A DNA stretch of 5,776 nt from Acidiferrobacterales bacterium. GTDB lineage: Bacteria; Pseudomonadota; Gammaproteobacteria; Acidiferrobacterales; Sulfurifustaceae. The notes under the pieces are model-generated. The model did no database searches and was not told where the DNA came from. It saw nothing but the letters and a program-made list of their open reading frames with translations. Made by a program: the position numbers and the translations under genes. This document shows, in pieces, positions 1-5,530 of this stretch (position 1 is the first letter of the stretch; the number at the start of each line of letters is the position of its first letter). The stretch is taken from positions 1 to 5,776 of the forward strand of contig CAKKQL010000114.1 of the NCBI GenBank assembly GCA_919902095.1. The letters are read 5' to 3'.

Positions 1-11
1 CGACCGTTTCC

Positions 12-1190
12 ATGAAGACGGTGGCCGGCCGGCAGAAAGCGCGTCGGCCTGCGCGCCGCTCGAATCGTGCGCTGGTTGCCGTGCTGCTGCTGGCTATCGG
101 TGCCGCCGGGGTCTATTTTTGGTCCGAGCGCGAGGTGGGCACAGCCATCACGGCGAAGGACAGCGCGCCACGCGCGGTTCCGGCGGCGCGAATCGAGGCA
201 GACGTCCCGCCGGTGGAAACACCACCAGCCGCCGATGACCGTGCTTCAGCCGCGATACCCGCACCGGCTCCCGCCGTTAATCCACCGGTCAGGGCGACCG
301 GCGCGGCGCCGGTATTGCACCGCACACTGCGCGGACATGCCGGTGTGGTGTTGGCGCTGGCGTTTTCCGCCGACGGCAAGCGCGTCGCCTCCGCCGGCGC
401 GGATGGCACGATTCGACTGTGGGACAGCGCAAACGGTGCAGTGCTCAAGGTTGTGCGCGGACATGATGGCGCGGTCAATGCCGTGGCGTTTGCTCCCGGC
501 GGCCGCACACTGGTCTCGGCGGGTCACGACGGCACAGTGCGACAATGGGATGCAAAGTCCGGCGCCGCGCTCGCGACCTGGCGCGGGCCGGGCAAAGCCA
601 TTCTGACCATTGCGATATCCGCCGACGGCCGCTGGGTCGCCGCCGCCGGCAAGGATCGTGTCGTGCAGCTATGGACACTGGCCGATGGCAAGCTCGTGCA
701 TGCCTACGCCGGACACCGCGGCGATGTGCAGGCGCTGGCGTTCGCGCCGGACGACCGTTGGCTGGCCTCCGCCGGCGCGGACCGCACCGTGCGGCTGTGG
801 AGTACGGGCAATGTGCGCGAGGCGTCGGTGCTCTCGGCGCAACGATCCGAAGTGCAGGCGCTGGCGTTCGCGCCCGATGGTCGCTGGCTCGCCTCCGGCA
901 CGGCGGACCATGTCATCCGTTTGATCGAGATCGGCGCCGGCTCGCAGGTGCGCACCCTGACGCCGGTCGCGGCAAGCGTGCAGGCGCTCGTCTACTCGCC
1001 GGACGGCGGGCAGCTTGTCGTCGGCGCGGCCGACAGGAAGGCGTGGATCCTCGATGTCGCGAGCGGCGCCGTGTTGCATGCACTGGCGGGGCATCAGGAC
1101 CGGGTGCTGGCCGTCGCGGTTTCGCCCGACGGTCGTTGGCTCGCAAGCGCCGGCGGCGACCCGGGCATATTGCTCTGGCAGTCCCGCTGA
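12..1190 (+). CDS. Membrane-anchored seven-repeat WD40 protein
   Basis: This 392-residue protein has a short, strongly basic N-terminus (Lys/Arg-rich, residues 2-19), then one hydrophobic segment at about 20-37, which reads as an uncleaved signal anchor. A Pro/Ala-rich linker spans about 50-100. From about residue 103 to the last residue run seven WD40-type repeats of about 42 residues (starting near 103, 145, 186, 229, 272, 314 and 355), enough for one closed seven-bladed propeller. Gly-His dipeptides are visible at 108, 150, 234 and 360, and Trp-Asp ends at 137 and 179; repeats 3-7 have degenerate ends (WT, WS, IE, LD, WQ). WD40 propellers are protein-binding scaffolds without catalysis; the partner cannot be told. 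By the positive-inside rule the propeller should be periplasmic. Only 11 bases precede the ATG and they are open in frame, so the start could lie outside the window. Repeats 4 and 5 share an identical 23-bp stretch (726-748 and 852-874), suggesting recent internal duplication or conversion. Confidence 0.88.
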   Translation: MKTVAGRQKARRPARRSNRALVAVLLLAIGAAGVYFWSEREVGTAITAKDSAPRAVPAARIEADVPPVETPPAADDRASAAIPAPAPAVNPPVRATGAAPVLHRTLRGHAGVVLALAFSADGKRVASAGADGTIRLWDSANGAVLKVVRGHDGAVNAVAFAPGGRTLVSAGHDGTVRQWDAKSGAALATWRGPGKAILTIAISADGRWVAAAGKDRVVQLWTLADGKLVHAYAGHRGDVQALAFAPDDRWLASAGADRTVRLWSTGNVREASVLSAQRSEVQALAFAPDGRWLASGTADHVIRLIEIGAGSQVRTLTPVAASVQALVYSPDGGQLVVGAADRKAWILDVASGAVLHALAGHQDRVLAVAVSPDGRWLASAGGDPGILLWQSR

Positions 1191-1197
1191 CCGGGCT

Positions 1198-2079
1198 TCA
1201 ATAGGTCTGTCCCGCCTCCGTTCCGGCCTCGGGCGGGCCGGACACCGCCGTCAACGCCGCGCGCGACAGAAACAGCAGCGGGTCCACGCGCGCGTTGTTG
1301 AGACTCACGCTCCAGTGCAAATGCGGCCCGGTCACGCGACCGGTCATGCCGATCTCGCCGATCTTCTGCCCACGCGCCACGCGCGCGCCGTTTTTCACGA
1401 CAATCCGGTGCAGATGGTTGTACATCGTGACCAGCCCCTGGCCGTGGTCGAGGAACACGGTGTTGCCGTTGAAGAAATAATTGCCGGTGTTGACCACGAT
1501 GCCGGGCGCGGGCGCGACCACCACCGTGCCCGCGGGCGCGGCGATGTCGAGCCCGCTGTGCGGCGCGCGCGGCTGGTTGTTGAAGAAGCGCCGCAGGCCG
1601 AAGCCGCTGCTCAGCCGCCCGCGCGCCGGCAGGTCGAAATGCAGCGGCGGCTGCGGCAGCTCGGTCCAGGCATGGAACGCCTGCTGGATCAGTTGCTGCT
1701 CGCGCGCAATCCGCTTGAGGTCTTTGGCATTCGGCTCGACCAGGCGCTTGTTTGCAATGGTGAGGTGCTGGGCCTCGTATTCCTTGGGCCGGACCGTGAA
1801 TGCCAGTTCGCGGCGCGCGCTGCCATTGCCCACGGCCAGGCGCTGTTCGCCCGGAACGGTCTCCAGCGGCAACCCGACCACCGCCTGCCACTGGTTCTCA
1901 TGGTGTATCACCATCACGCGCTCGCCATTGAAGCGCGCGTGCGGGACCGGCTCGGTGTCGGGGAGAAGCGCAACGAGGGCGACGCCCCCCGGCACCGGGT
2001 TTGGCTGCGGCAATTCCTGCGCGCACGCCGGCGTGCCGAGCGCAAGCCCGAGCCAGACCAGGAACAGGCTAGCTCTCAC
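1198..2079 (-). CDS. Secreted M23 (LytM-type) metallopeptidase
   Basis: The protein of 293 residues is predicted to be a periplasmic zinc endopeptidase acting on peptidoglycan cross-links, or a non-lytic regulator of that type. Residues 1-20 form a signal peptide (hydrophobic 5-16, likely signal peptidase I cleavage after Ala-Cys-Ala at 18-20; the Cys at 19 lacks a good lipobox). An N-terminal beta-rich region (about 28-100) fits the M23 N-terminal domain. The catalytic domain (about 150-270) keeps the family signature: His174 and Asp178 in HxxxD, His222 in YNHLH, and His253-Leu-His255, so it should bind zinc and be active. The start is GTG at 2079: it gives an immediate signal peptide, whereas any longer version translates xseA sequence out of frame. 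A weak GGA lies 8 nt upstream. The start overlaps the xseA stop by 11 nt, which suggests translational coupling. The C-terminal 20 residues are low complexity. Confidence 0.9.
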   Translation of the reverse strand: MRASLFLVWLGLALGTPACAQELPQPNPVPGGVALVALLPDTEPVPHARFNGERVMVIHHENQWQAVVGLPLETVPGEQRLAVGNGSARRELAFTVRPKEYEAQHLTIANKRLVEPNAKDLKRIAREQQLIQQAFHAWTELPQPPLHFDLPARGRLSSGFGLRRFFNNQPRAPHSGLDIAAPAGTVVVAPAPGIVVNTGNYFFNGNTVFLDHGQGLVTMYNHLHRIVVKNGARVARGQKIGEIGMTGRVTGPHLHWSVSLNNARVDPLLFLSRAALTAVSGPPEAGTEAGQTY

Positions 2080-3445
2080 GGGTTTTTTCCACGACGCATT
2101 CGAGTTGCCCGTGCGCCAGTTGCGCGCGTACGCGCTCGCCGGCGCGGACTGCATTCGCGTCGCGAATGACGGTGCCGTCATCGGCCCGGCGCACGATGGC
2201 ATAGCCGCGATCGAGGGTAGCGAGCGGGCTGAGGGTGTGCAGGGTCTGGGCCAGATGCCGCAGCCGTTCGTCCGCCGCTGCGAGGGCCCGCCGGGTCGCG
2301 CCGTGCAGCAGCTGGGCAAGGTGCTGCCGCCGTTGCTCCAGCGCGTGCAGACGCGGTAATGGCGAGTGGCGATGCAGCCGCGCCGACAGGTTCATCAGGC
2401 GCGCGTGCGTTTCGCGTTGCTGTCCGGTCTGCATCAGCCGCAGCCGCAACACGAGGCCGTGCAGCCGTTGGCGGAAGAGCTCGATGCGTTGCCGCGGATG
2501 CACCAGGCGCGCAGCGAGACCGTCGAGGTGCTGGCTGTCGCGCCGCAGGCGGTCGCGCATCTGGCGCTGCAGGCGTTCCGCGTGCTGCTGGAAGGCGTCG
2601 GACCATTCGCGCCAGTCCGGGCTCAGCATCTCGGCGGCGGCGGTGGGTGTCGGCGCGCGCGCGTCGGCGACGAAGTCGGCGATGGTGATGTCGGTTTCGT
2701 GACCGACGGCGGAGACGACTGGCAGCGGGCAGGCGTAAATTGCGCGCGCCACGATCTCCTCGTTGAACGCCCACAGGTCCTCGAGCGAGCCGCCGCCGCG
2801 CGCCACGATCAGGGCGTCGCAATCCGGTTGTTTTCCGGCGAGCGCAATCGCAGCCGCGATCTTTTCCGCCGCGCCGGCGCCTTGCACCGGGACCGGGTAC
2901 AGCCGCACCGCGATCGCCGGAAAGCGCCGGCGCAGCGTCGTCACGATGTCGTGCAGCACCGCACCGGAGGGCGAGGTGACGAGGCCGATGCAGCGTGGCA
3001 GGCGTGGCAGCGGCTTTTTGCGCGCGGCCTCGAACAGGCCTTCCTGCATCAGGCGCTGTTTCAGCACCTCGAAGGCGCGCCGCAGTGCGCCTTCGCCGGC
3101 TTCTTCGAGGTATTCGAGGATGAGCTGGAAGTCGCCGCGGCCTTCGTACAGGCTCACGCGCCCGCGCGCGAGCACGTGCATGCCGTCACGCGGCTCGACC
3201 GTCAACAGCCGCCGGCTGCCGCGAAACAGCGCGCAGCGCACCTGGGCCTGGGCGTCCTTGAGGGTGAAATACAGGTGCCCCGAGGCGGGACGGGAGAGGT
3301 TGGAGATTTCGCCCTCGACCCAGAGCGCCGGGAAACTGCCTTCGAGCAGCGCTTTGGCCTCGCGATTGAGCCGCGAGACGGTATAGATGTTGCGTGACGG
3401 GGTCGTTGGCGGCGCGGCGTCGGGGTACGGCGGTTTCATGGACAT
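2069..3445 (-). CDS. xseA: Exodeoxyribonuclease VII large subunit
   Basis: XseA is the catalytic subunit of exonuclease VII, which with several copies of XseB degrades single-stranded DNA from both ends into oligonucleotides in the cytoplasm, in repair. Taken from the ATG at 3445 it has 458 residues (E. coli has 456). An N-terminal OB-fold covers about 19-115 (YTVSRLN, WVEGEISNL, SGHLYFTLKD). The catalytic domain follows, with SPSGAVLHDI (158-167), ARGGGSLEDLW (215-225) and GHETDITIADFVAD (248-261). Asp166, Arg216, His249 and Asp252 match the E. coli residues Asp155, Arg205, His238 and Asp241 with a constant offset of 11, so the active site appears intact. A long Arg/Gln/Leu-rich helical region (about 275-405) fits the coiled-coil that binds XseB, and a short beta domain closes the protein. 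Three in-frame ATGs (3451, 3445, 3439) compete; 3445 is chosen because a GGG sits 8 nt before it. The frame is open to an ATG at 3484, but that lies in the terminator hairpin. xseB is not in the window. Confidence 0.97.
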   Translation of the reverse strand: MSMKPPYPDAAPPTTPSRNIYTVSRLNREAKALLEGSFPALWVEGEISNLSRPASGHLYFTLKDAQAQVRCALFRGSRRLLTVEPRDGMHVLARGRVSLYEGRGDFQLILEYLEEAGEGALRRAFEVLKQRLMQEGLFEAARKKPLPRLPRCIGLVTSPSGAVLHDIVTTLRRRFPAIAVRLYPVPVQGAGAAEKIAAAIALAGKQPDCDALIVARGGGSLEDLWAFNEEIVARAIYACPLPVVSAVGHETDITIADFVADARAPTPTAAAEMLSPDWREWSDAFQQHAERLQRQMRDRLRRDSQHLDGLAARLVHPRQRIELFRQRLHGLVLRLRLMQTGQQRETHARLMNLSARLHRHSPLPRLHALEQRRQHLAQLLHGATRRALAAADERLRHLAQTLHTLSPLATLDRGYAIVRRADDGTVIRDANAVRAGERVRAQLAHGQLECVVEKTRES

Positions 3446-3469
3446 GAACATAGCCCGGACGGACAAAAT

Positions 3470-3497
3470 AAAAAAGCCGGGCATGCCCGGCTTTTTT
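3470..3497 (-). terminator. Intrinsic terminator of the small lipoprotein gene
   Basis: A perfect hairpin has arms GCCGGG (3476-3481) and CCCGGC (3486-3491) around a CATG loop, flanked by A6 (3470-3475) and T6 (3492-3497). On the - strand the stem is followed directly by six U residues, 27 nt past the lipoprotein stop codon, so it should end that transcript. Sequence symmetry makes it potentially bidirectional, although no + strand gene runs into it. It lies only 25-50 nt upstream of the possible xseA starts, so any xseA transcription from further upstream must pass it. Confidence 0.9.
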
Positions 3498-3518
3498 ACT
3501 GATGAAATGGATTCCGCT

Positions 3519-3815
3519 TTAGAACACAGGCTTGGCGTTGGCGTTGTCCTTGGCCTGTTTCTGGGCGAGCTGCGCCTGCTTGATCGCCTTCTTCGCGAAT
3601 TTGATGGCCTTGTCGCGGTCGCCGGCCTTCATCGCCTCGTCGGCTTCCTTCAGAAACTTGTCGTTATCGCGCCAGGTAAAGGTGGTCTGGTCGGCGAGCT
3701 TGGTTTCGGCCTTGGCCTTGGCAACGAGGTCGTCGTATTCCTTGTCGGCCTGTTGGCCGCCGGCGCAGCCCGCGAGGGTGAGGGCCAGGGTGGTGATGAA
3801 CAGCGTTTTTTTCAT
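3519..3815 (-). CDS. Small lysine-rich lipoprotein, SoxXA-binding (SoxK-type) like
   Basis: The ATG at 3815 is fixed by a strong GGAGGA site (3821-3826, 5 nt spacing) and by the lipoprotein signal that starts there; the 22 upstream in-frame codons look non-coding. The product has 98 residues. Residues 1-16 are a short lipoprotein signal peptide ending in Leu-Ala-Gly-Cys, with Cys17 the lipidated residue. Ala at +2, not Asp, predicts outer-membrane sorting on the periplasmic side. The mature part is charged and almost wholly alpha-helical: a first helix (about 23-40), a TFTWRDNDKFLKEA segment (46-59), then a Lys/Ala/Gln-rich helix (66-92). The order 'WRD..KFL..A..A.KAGD.DKAI..A.KA..QA' resembles, from memory, small proteins annotated as SoxXA-binding protein (SoxK), which support the thiosulfate-oxidising SoxXA cytochrome. 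No other sox gene is visible, so the name is tentative; a generic Lpp-like or TPR-like lipoprotein is possible. A terminator follows, so it is probably monocistronic. Confidence 0.82.
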   Translation of the reverse strand: MKKTLFITTLALTLAGCAGGQQADKEYDDLVAKAKAETKLADQTTFTWRDNDKFLKEADEAMKAGDRDKAIKFAKKAIKQAQLAQKQAKDNANAKPVF

Positions 3816-3820
3816 GGTTC

Positions 3821-3826
3821 TCCTCC
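3821..3826 (-). promoter_or_regulatory. Strong Shine-Dalgarno of the lipoprotein gene
   Basis: On the - strand the sequence reads GGAGGA, 5 nt before the ATG at 3815. It is the best ribosome binding site in the window and decides the start of the 98-residue lipoprotein. It contrasts with the absent or weak sites before guaB, guaA, xseA and the M23 gene, and suggests that the lipoprotein is made in quantity. Confidence 0.85.
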
Positions 3827-3886
3827 GAGGGGTGTGCTTTAGCTTTCGTGGCACACTAATCCACAAGGCCGGATGCGTCAACCCGT

Positions 3887-3892
3887 TTTATA
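3887..3892 (-). promoter_or_regulatory. Possible -10 box for the lipoprotein gene
   Basis: On the - strand the sequence is TATAAA, a five-of-six match to the sigma70 -10 consensus, in an otherwise GC-rich stretch. Transcription would begin near 3880, giving a leader of about 65 nt before the ATG at 3815. No convincing -35 hexamer lies 16-18 nt upstream (about 3909-3915 reads CAGGCC on this strand), so the promoter would be weak, activator-dependent or wrongly placed. Confidence 0.35.
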
Positions 3893-3951
3893 AGCGATTC
3901 CTGATGTTGGGCCTGAAACGTAAGGTCCGACGCACGCGAAATCCCCTCCGG

Positions 3952-3980
3952 TTTACCGTCCGCCAGTGACTCCGTATAAT
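3952..3980 (+). promoter_or_regulatory. guaB promoter, sigma70 type, predicted leaderless
   Basis: A -35 element TTTACC (3952-3957, four of six to consensus) is followed by a 17-bp spacer and a perfect -10 box TATAAT (3975-3980). The guaB ATG begins at 3986, only 5 nt past the -10 box, where transcription would be expected to start. The predicted mRNA therefore begins at or next to the A of the start codon. The -10 box also contains an in-frame TAA (3977-3979), which rules out a longer GuaB. Confidence 0.75.
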
Positions 3981-3984
3981 ACGG
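3972..3984. repeat. 13-bp palindrome over the guaB -10 box
   Basis: The 13 bases form a perfect inverted repeat, CCGTAT then a central A then ATACGG. It covers the whole -10 box and ends one base before the guaB ATG, so a dimeric repressor bound here would block open complex formation. It does not look like the E. coli PurR operator (ACGCAAACGTTTGCGT type). An operator role is inference; a 6-bp half-site could also arise by chance around a TATAAT core. Confidence 0.5.
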
Positions 3985-3985
3985 T

Positions 3986-5443
3986 ATGCGGATTATCCAG
4001 GATGCACTGACCTTCGATGACGTACTGCTGGTCCCTGGGCATTCGACCGTCCTGCCCCGGGACGTCGAGCTGAAGACCTCCCTGACCCGCGGTATTTCCC
4101 TCAATATCCCTCTGATTTCGGCCGCCATGGACACGGTGACCGAGGCGCGCATGGGCATCGCCATGGCGCAGGAAGGCGGGCTCGGCATTGTGCACAAGAA
4201 CCTTACGCCCCAGCGCCAGGCCGAGGAAGTCCGCAGGGTCAAGAAGTACGAAAGCGGCATCATCAGCAATCCCATCACCACGTCGCCCGACGCCACCATC
4301 CGCGAGGTGCTGGCGCTGACGCGCGCGCACCATATTTCCGGCGTGCCGGTCACCCAGGGCGACAAGCTGGTGGGCATTGTCACGCACCGCGATCTGCGCT
4401 TCGAGACCCGCCATGAAGAGCCGGTATCGCGCATCATGACGCCGAAAGAAAAACTCGTGACGGTGAAGGAAGGCGCGTCACGTGACGAAATTCTGAGGTT
4501 GCTGCATCAGCACCGCATCGAAAAGATCCTGGTGGTGGACGGGAAGTTCGGCCTCAAGGGGCTGATCACCGTCAAGGACATCCAGAAGTCCACGGAGTTT
4601 CCGCGTTCGGTAAAAGACGCCAGGGGGCAATTGCGTATCGGCGCCGCCGTGGGCGTGGGCAAGGGCACCGAGGAGCGTGTCGAGCTGCTGATCGACGCCG
4701 GCGTGGACGTGATCGTGGTGGACACGGCACACGGCCATTCGCGGGGCGTGCTCGACCGCGTGAAATGGATCAAGAAGCACTATCCGGGCATGGCGGTGAT
4801 CGGCGGCAATATCGCCACCGGCGAAGCCGCGCGCGCGCTTAGAAAAGCCGGCGCCGATGCCGTGAAGGTTGGCATCGGCCCGGGCTCGATCTGCACCACG
4901 CGCATGGTCGCGGGCGTGGGCATGCCGCAGCTCACGGCCGTCGGTAACGTCGCCGCCGCGCTCAAGGGCAGCCACGTCGGCGTCATCGCCGACGGCGGCA
5001 TCCGTTATTCCGGCGATATCGTCAAGGCGCTCGCCGCCGGCGCGCACTGCGTGATGGTCGGCAGCTTGCTGGCCGGTACCGACGAGGCGCCCGGTCAGGT
5101 CGAGATTTATCAGGGCCGTTCGTACAAGTCCTACCGCGGCATGGGATCGCTCGGCGCCATGGGCGAAGGTTCGAGCGACCGTTACTTCCAGGAAGGCGCG
5201 GATGCCGACAAGCTGGTGCCGGAAGGCGTGGAAGGGCGCGTGCCGTACAAGGGTCCGGCGGTGAACGTGATCCACCAGTTCATGGGCGGCCTGCGCTCTG
5301 GCATGGGCTACACCGGCTGCGCTTCCGTCGACGCACTGCGGCGCGACGCCAAGTTCGTGCGCATCACCAACGCCGGTATCCGCGAATCGCACGTGCACGA
5401 CGTGATGGTGGTCAAGGAAGCGCCGAACTACCAACGTGAATAA
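3986..5443 (+). CDS. guaB: IMP dehydrogenase
   Basis: GuaB oxidises IMP to XMP with NAD+, the first committed step of GMP synthesis in the cytoplasm; it acts as a tetramer. The 485-residue protein is full length (E. coli 488) with the usual N-terminus, [18 protein letters not shown]. The (beta/alpha)8 barrel is interrupted by a pair of CBS domains at about 92-202, which in this family bind purine nucleotides and modulate activity. The catalytic loop [10 protein letters not shown] (296-305) carries the nucleophile Cys303 and the monovalent-cation site. The IMP phosphate-binding region [10 protein letters not shown] (336-345) and the mobile flap with Arg399-Tyr400 in SSDRYFQ are present. All key residues are intact. 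No ribosome binding site precedes the ATG, and an in-frame TAA at 3977-3979 excludes an upstream start, so translation is probably leaderless. The next gene, guaA, lies 87 bp downstream in the same direction, as in the classic guaBA operon. Confidence 0.98.
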   Translation: MRIIQDALTFDDVLLVPGHSTVLPRDVELKTSLTRGISLNIPLISAAMDTVTEARMGIAMAQEGGLGIVHKNLTPQRQAEEVRRVKKYESGIISNPITTSPDATIREVLALTRAHHISGVPVTQGDKLVGIVTHRDLRFETRHEEPVSRIMTPKEKLVTVKEGASRDEILRLLHQHRIEKILVVDGKFGLKGLITVKDIQKSTEFPRSVKDARGQLRIGAAVGVGKGTEERVELLIDAGVDVIVVDTAHGHSRGVLDRVKWIKKHYPGMAVIGGNIATGEAARALRKAGADAVKVGIGPGSICTTRMVAGVGMPQLTAVGNVAAALKGSHVGVIADGGIRYSGDIVKALAAGAHCVMVGSLLAGTDEAPGQVEIYQGRSYKSYRGMGSLGAMGEGSSDRYFQEGADADKLVPEGVEGRVPYKGPAVNVIHQFMGGLRSGMGYTGCASVDALRRDAKFVRITNAGIRESHVHDVMVVKEAPNYQRE

Positions 5444-5448
5444 GGTCC

Positions 5449-5476
5449 AAGTACGAGATGCAAAGTACAAGATACG
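5449..5476 (+). repeat. Array of four degenerate 7-bp repeats, forward arm
   Basis: Four abutting heptads read AAGTACG, AGATGCA, AAGTACA and AGATACG, all fitting ARRTRCR exactly. A fifth, poorer unit (AAGGTCC, 5442-5448) overlaps the guaB stop codon. The arm is purine-rich on the coding strand and lies in the guaB-guaA gap. It is the forward half of an inverted pair with 5497-5524. Confidence 0.7.
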
Positions 5477-5496
5477 AATCGTTACCACTGCAATCA

Positions 5497-5524
5497 CGCA
5501 CCTCGCACCTCGACCCTTGTACCT
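5497..5524 (-). repeat. Array of four degenerate 7-bp repeats, inverted arm
   Basis: Read on the - strand, four abutting heptads are AGGTACA, AGGGTCG, AGGTGCG and AGGTGCG; three fit ARRTRCR and one (AGGGTCG) has its middle two bases swapped. The arm is exactly as long as the forward arm (28 bp), and 20 bp separate the two. It ends 6 bp before the guaA ATG and so fills the place where a Shine-Dalgarno sequence would sit with pyrimidines. Confidence 0.7.
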
Positions 5525-5530
5525 GACGTT

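Noticed and set aside
1222..1242. GC-rich inverted repeat near the convergent WD40/M23 ends, as a possible terminator
   Set aside because: A CCGGCC/GGCCGG stem can form, but neither strand has a U-tract after it and it lies within the M23 coding end.
2080..2090. A6 run at the xseA end as a programmed frameshift site into the M23 frame
   Set aside because: The codons read GAA AAA ACC, which do not form an X-XXY-YYZ slippery heptamer, and the M23 gene is in the +1 frame with its own start and signal peptide, so ordinary re-initiation explains it.
1015..2169. Long + strand open frame (384 codons) opposite the M23 gene and the end of xseA
   Set aside because: It lies antisense to the M23 gene, which has intact catalytic motifs; its translation is Arg/Ala-rich without recognisable domains, as expected for a shadow frame in GC-rich DNA.
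2366..3397. Long + strand open frame (343 codons) opposite xseA
   Set aside because: The - strand encodes a well conserved XseA over the same bases; the + frame has no family features.
3440..3484. Extended XseA start at the ATG in the terminator loop (3484)
   Set aside because: The added codons are the terminator stem and U-tract; a start codon inside the hairpin loop is implausible, and the resulting length exceeds the family's usual N-terminus.
3856..4437. - strand open frame (193 codons) across the guaB promoter and the guaB 5' part
   Set aside because: It mainly mirrors guaB, has no ribosome binding site or family signature, and would cross the divergent promoter region.
5470..5490. Possible separate guaA promoter in the guaB-guaA gap
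   Set aside because: No -10 hexamer with four or more key matches at a usable distance from a -35 element was found; co-transcription with guaB is simpler.
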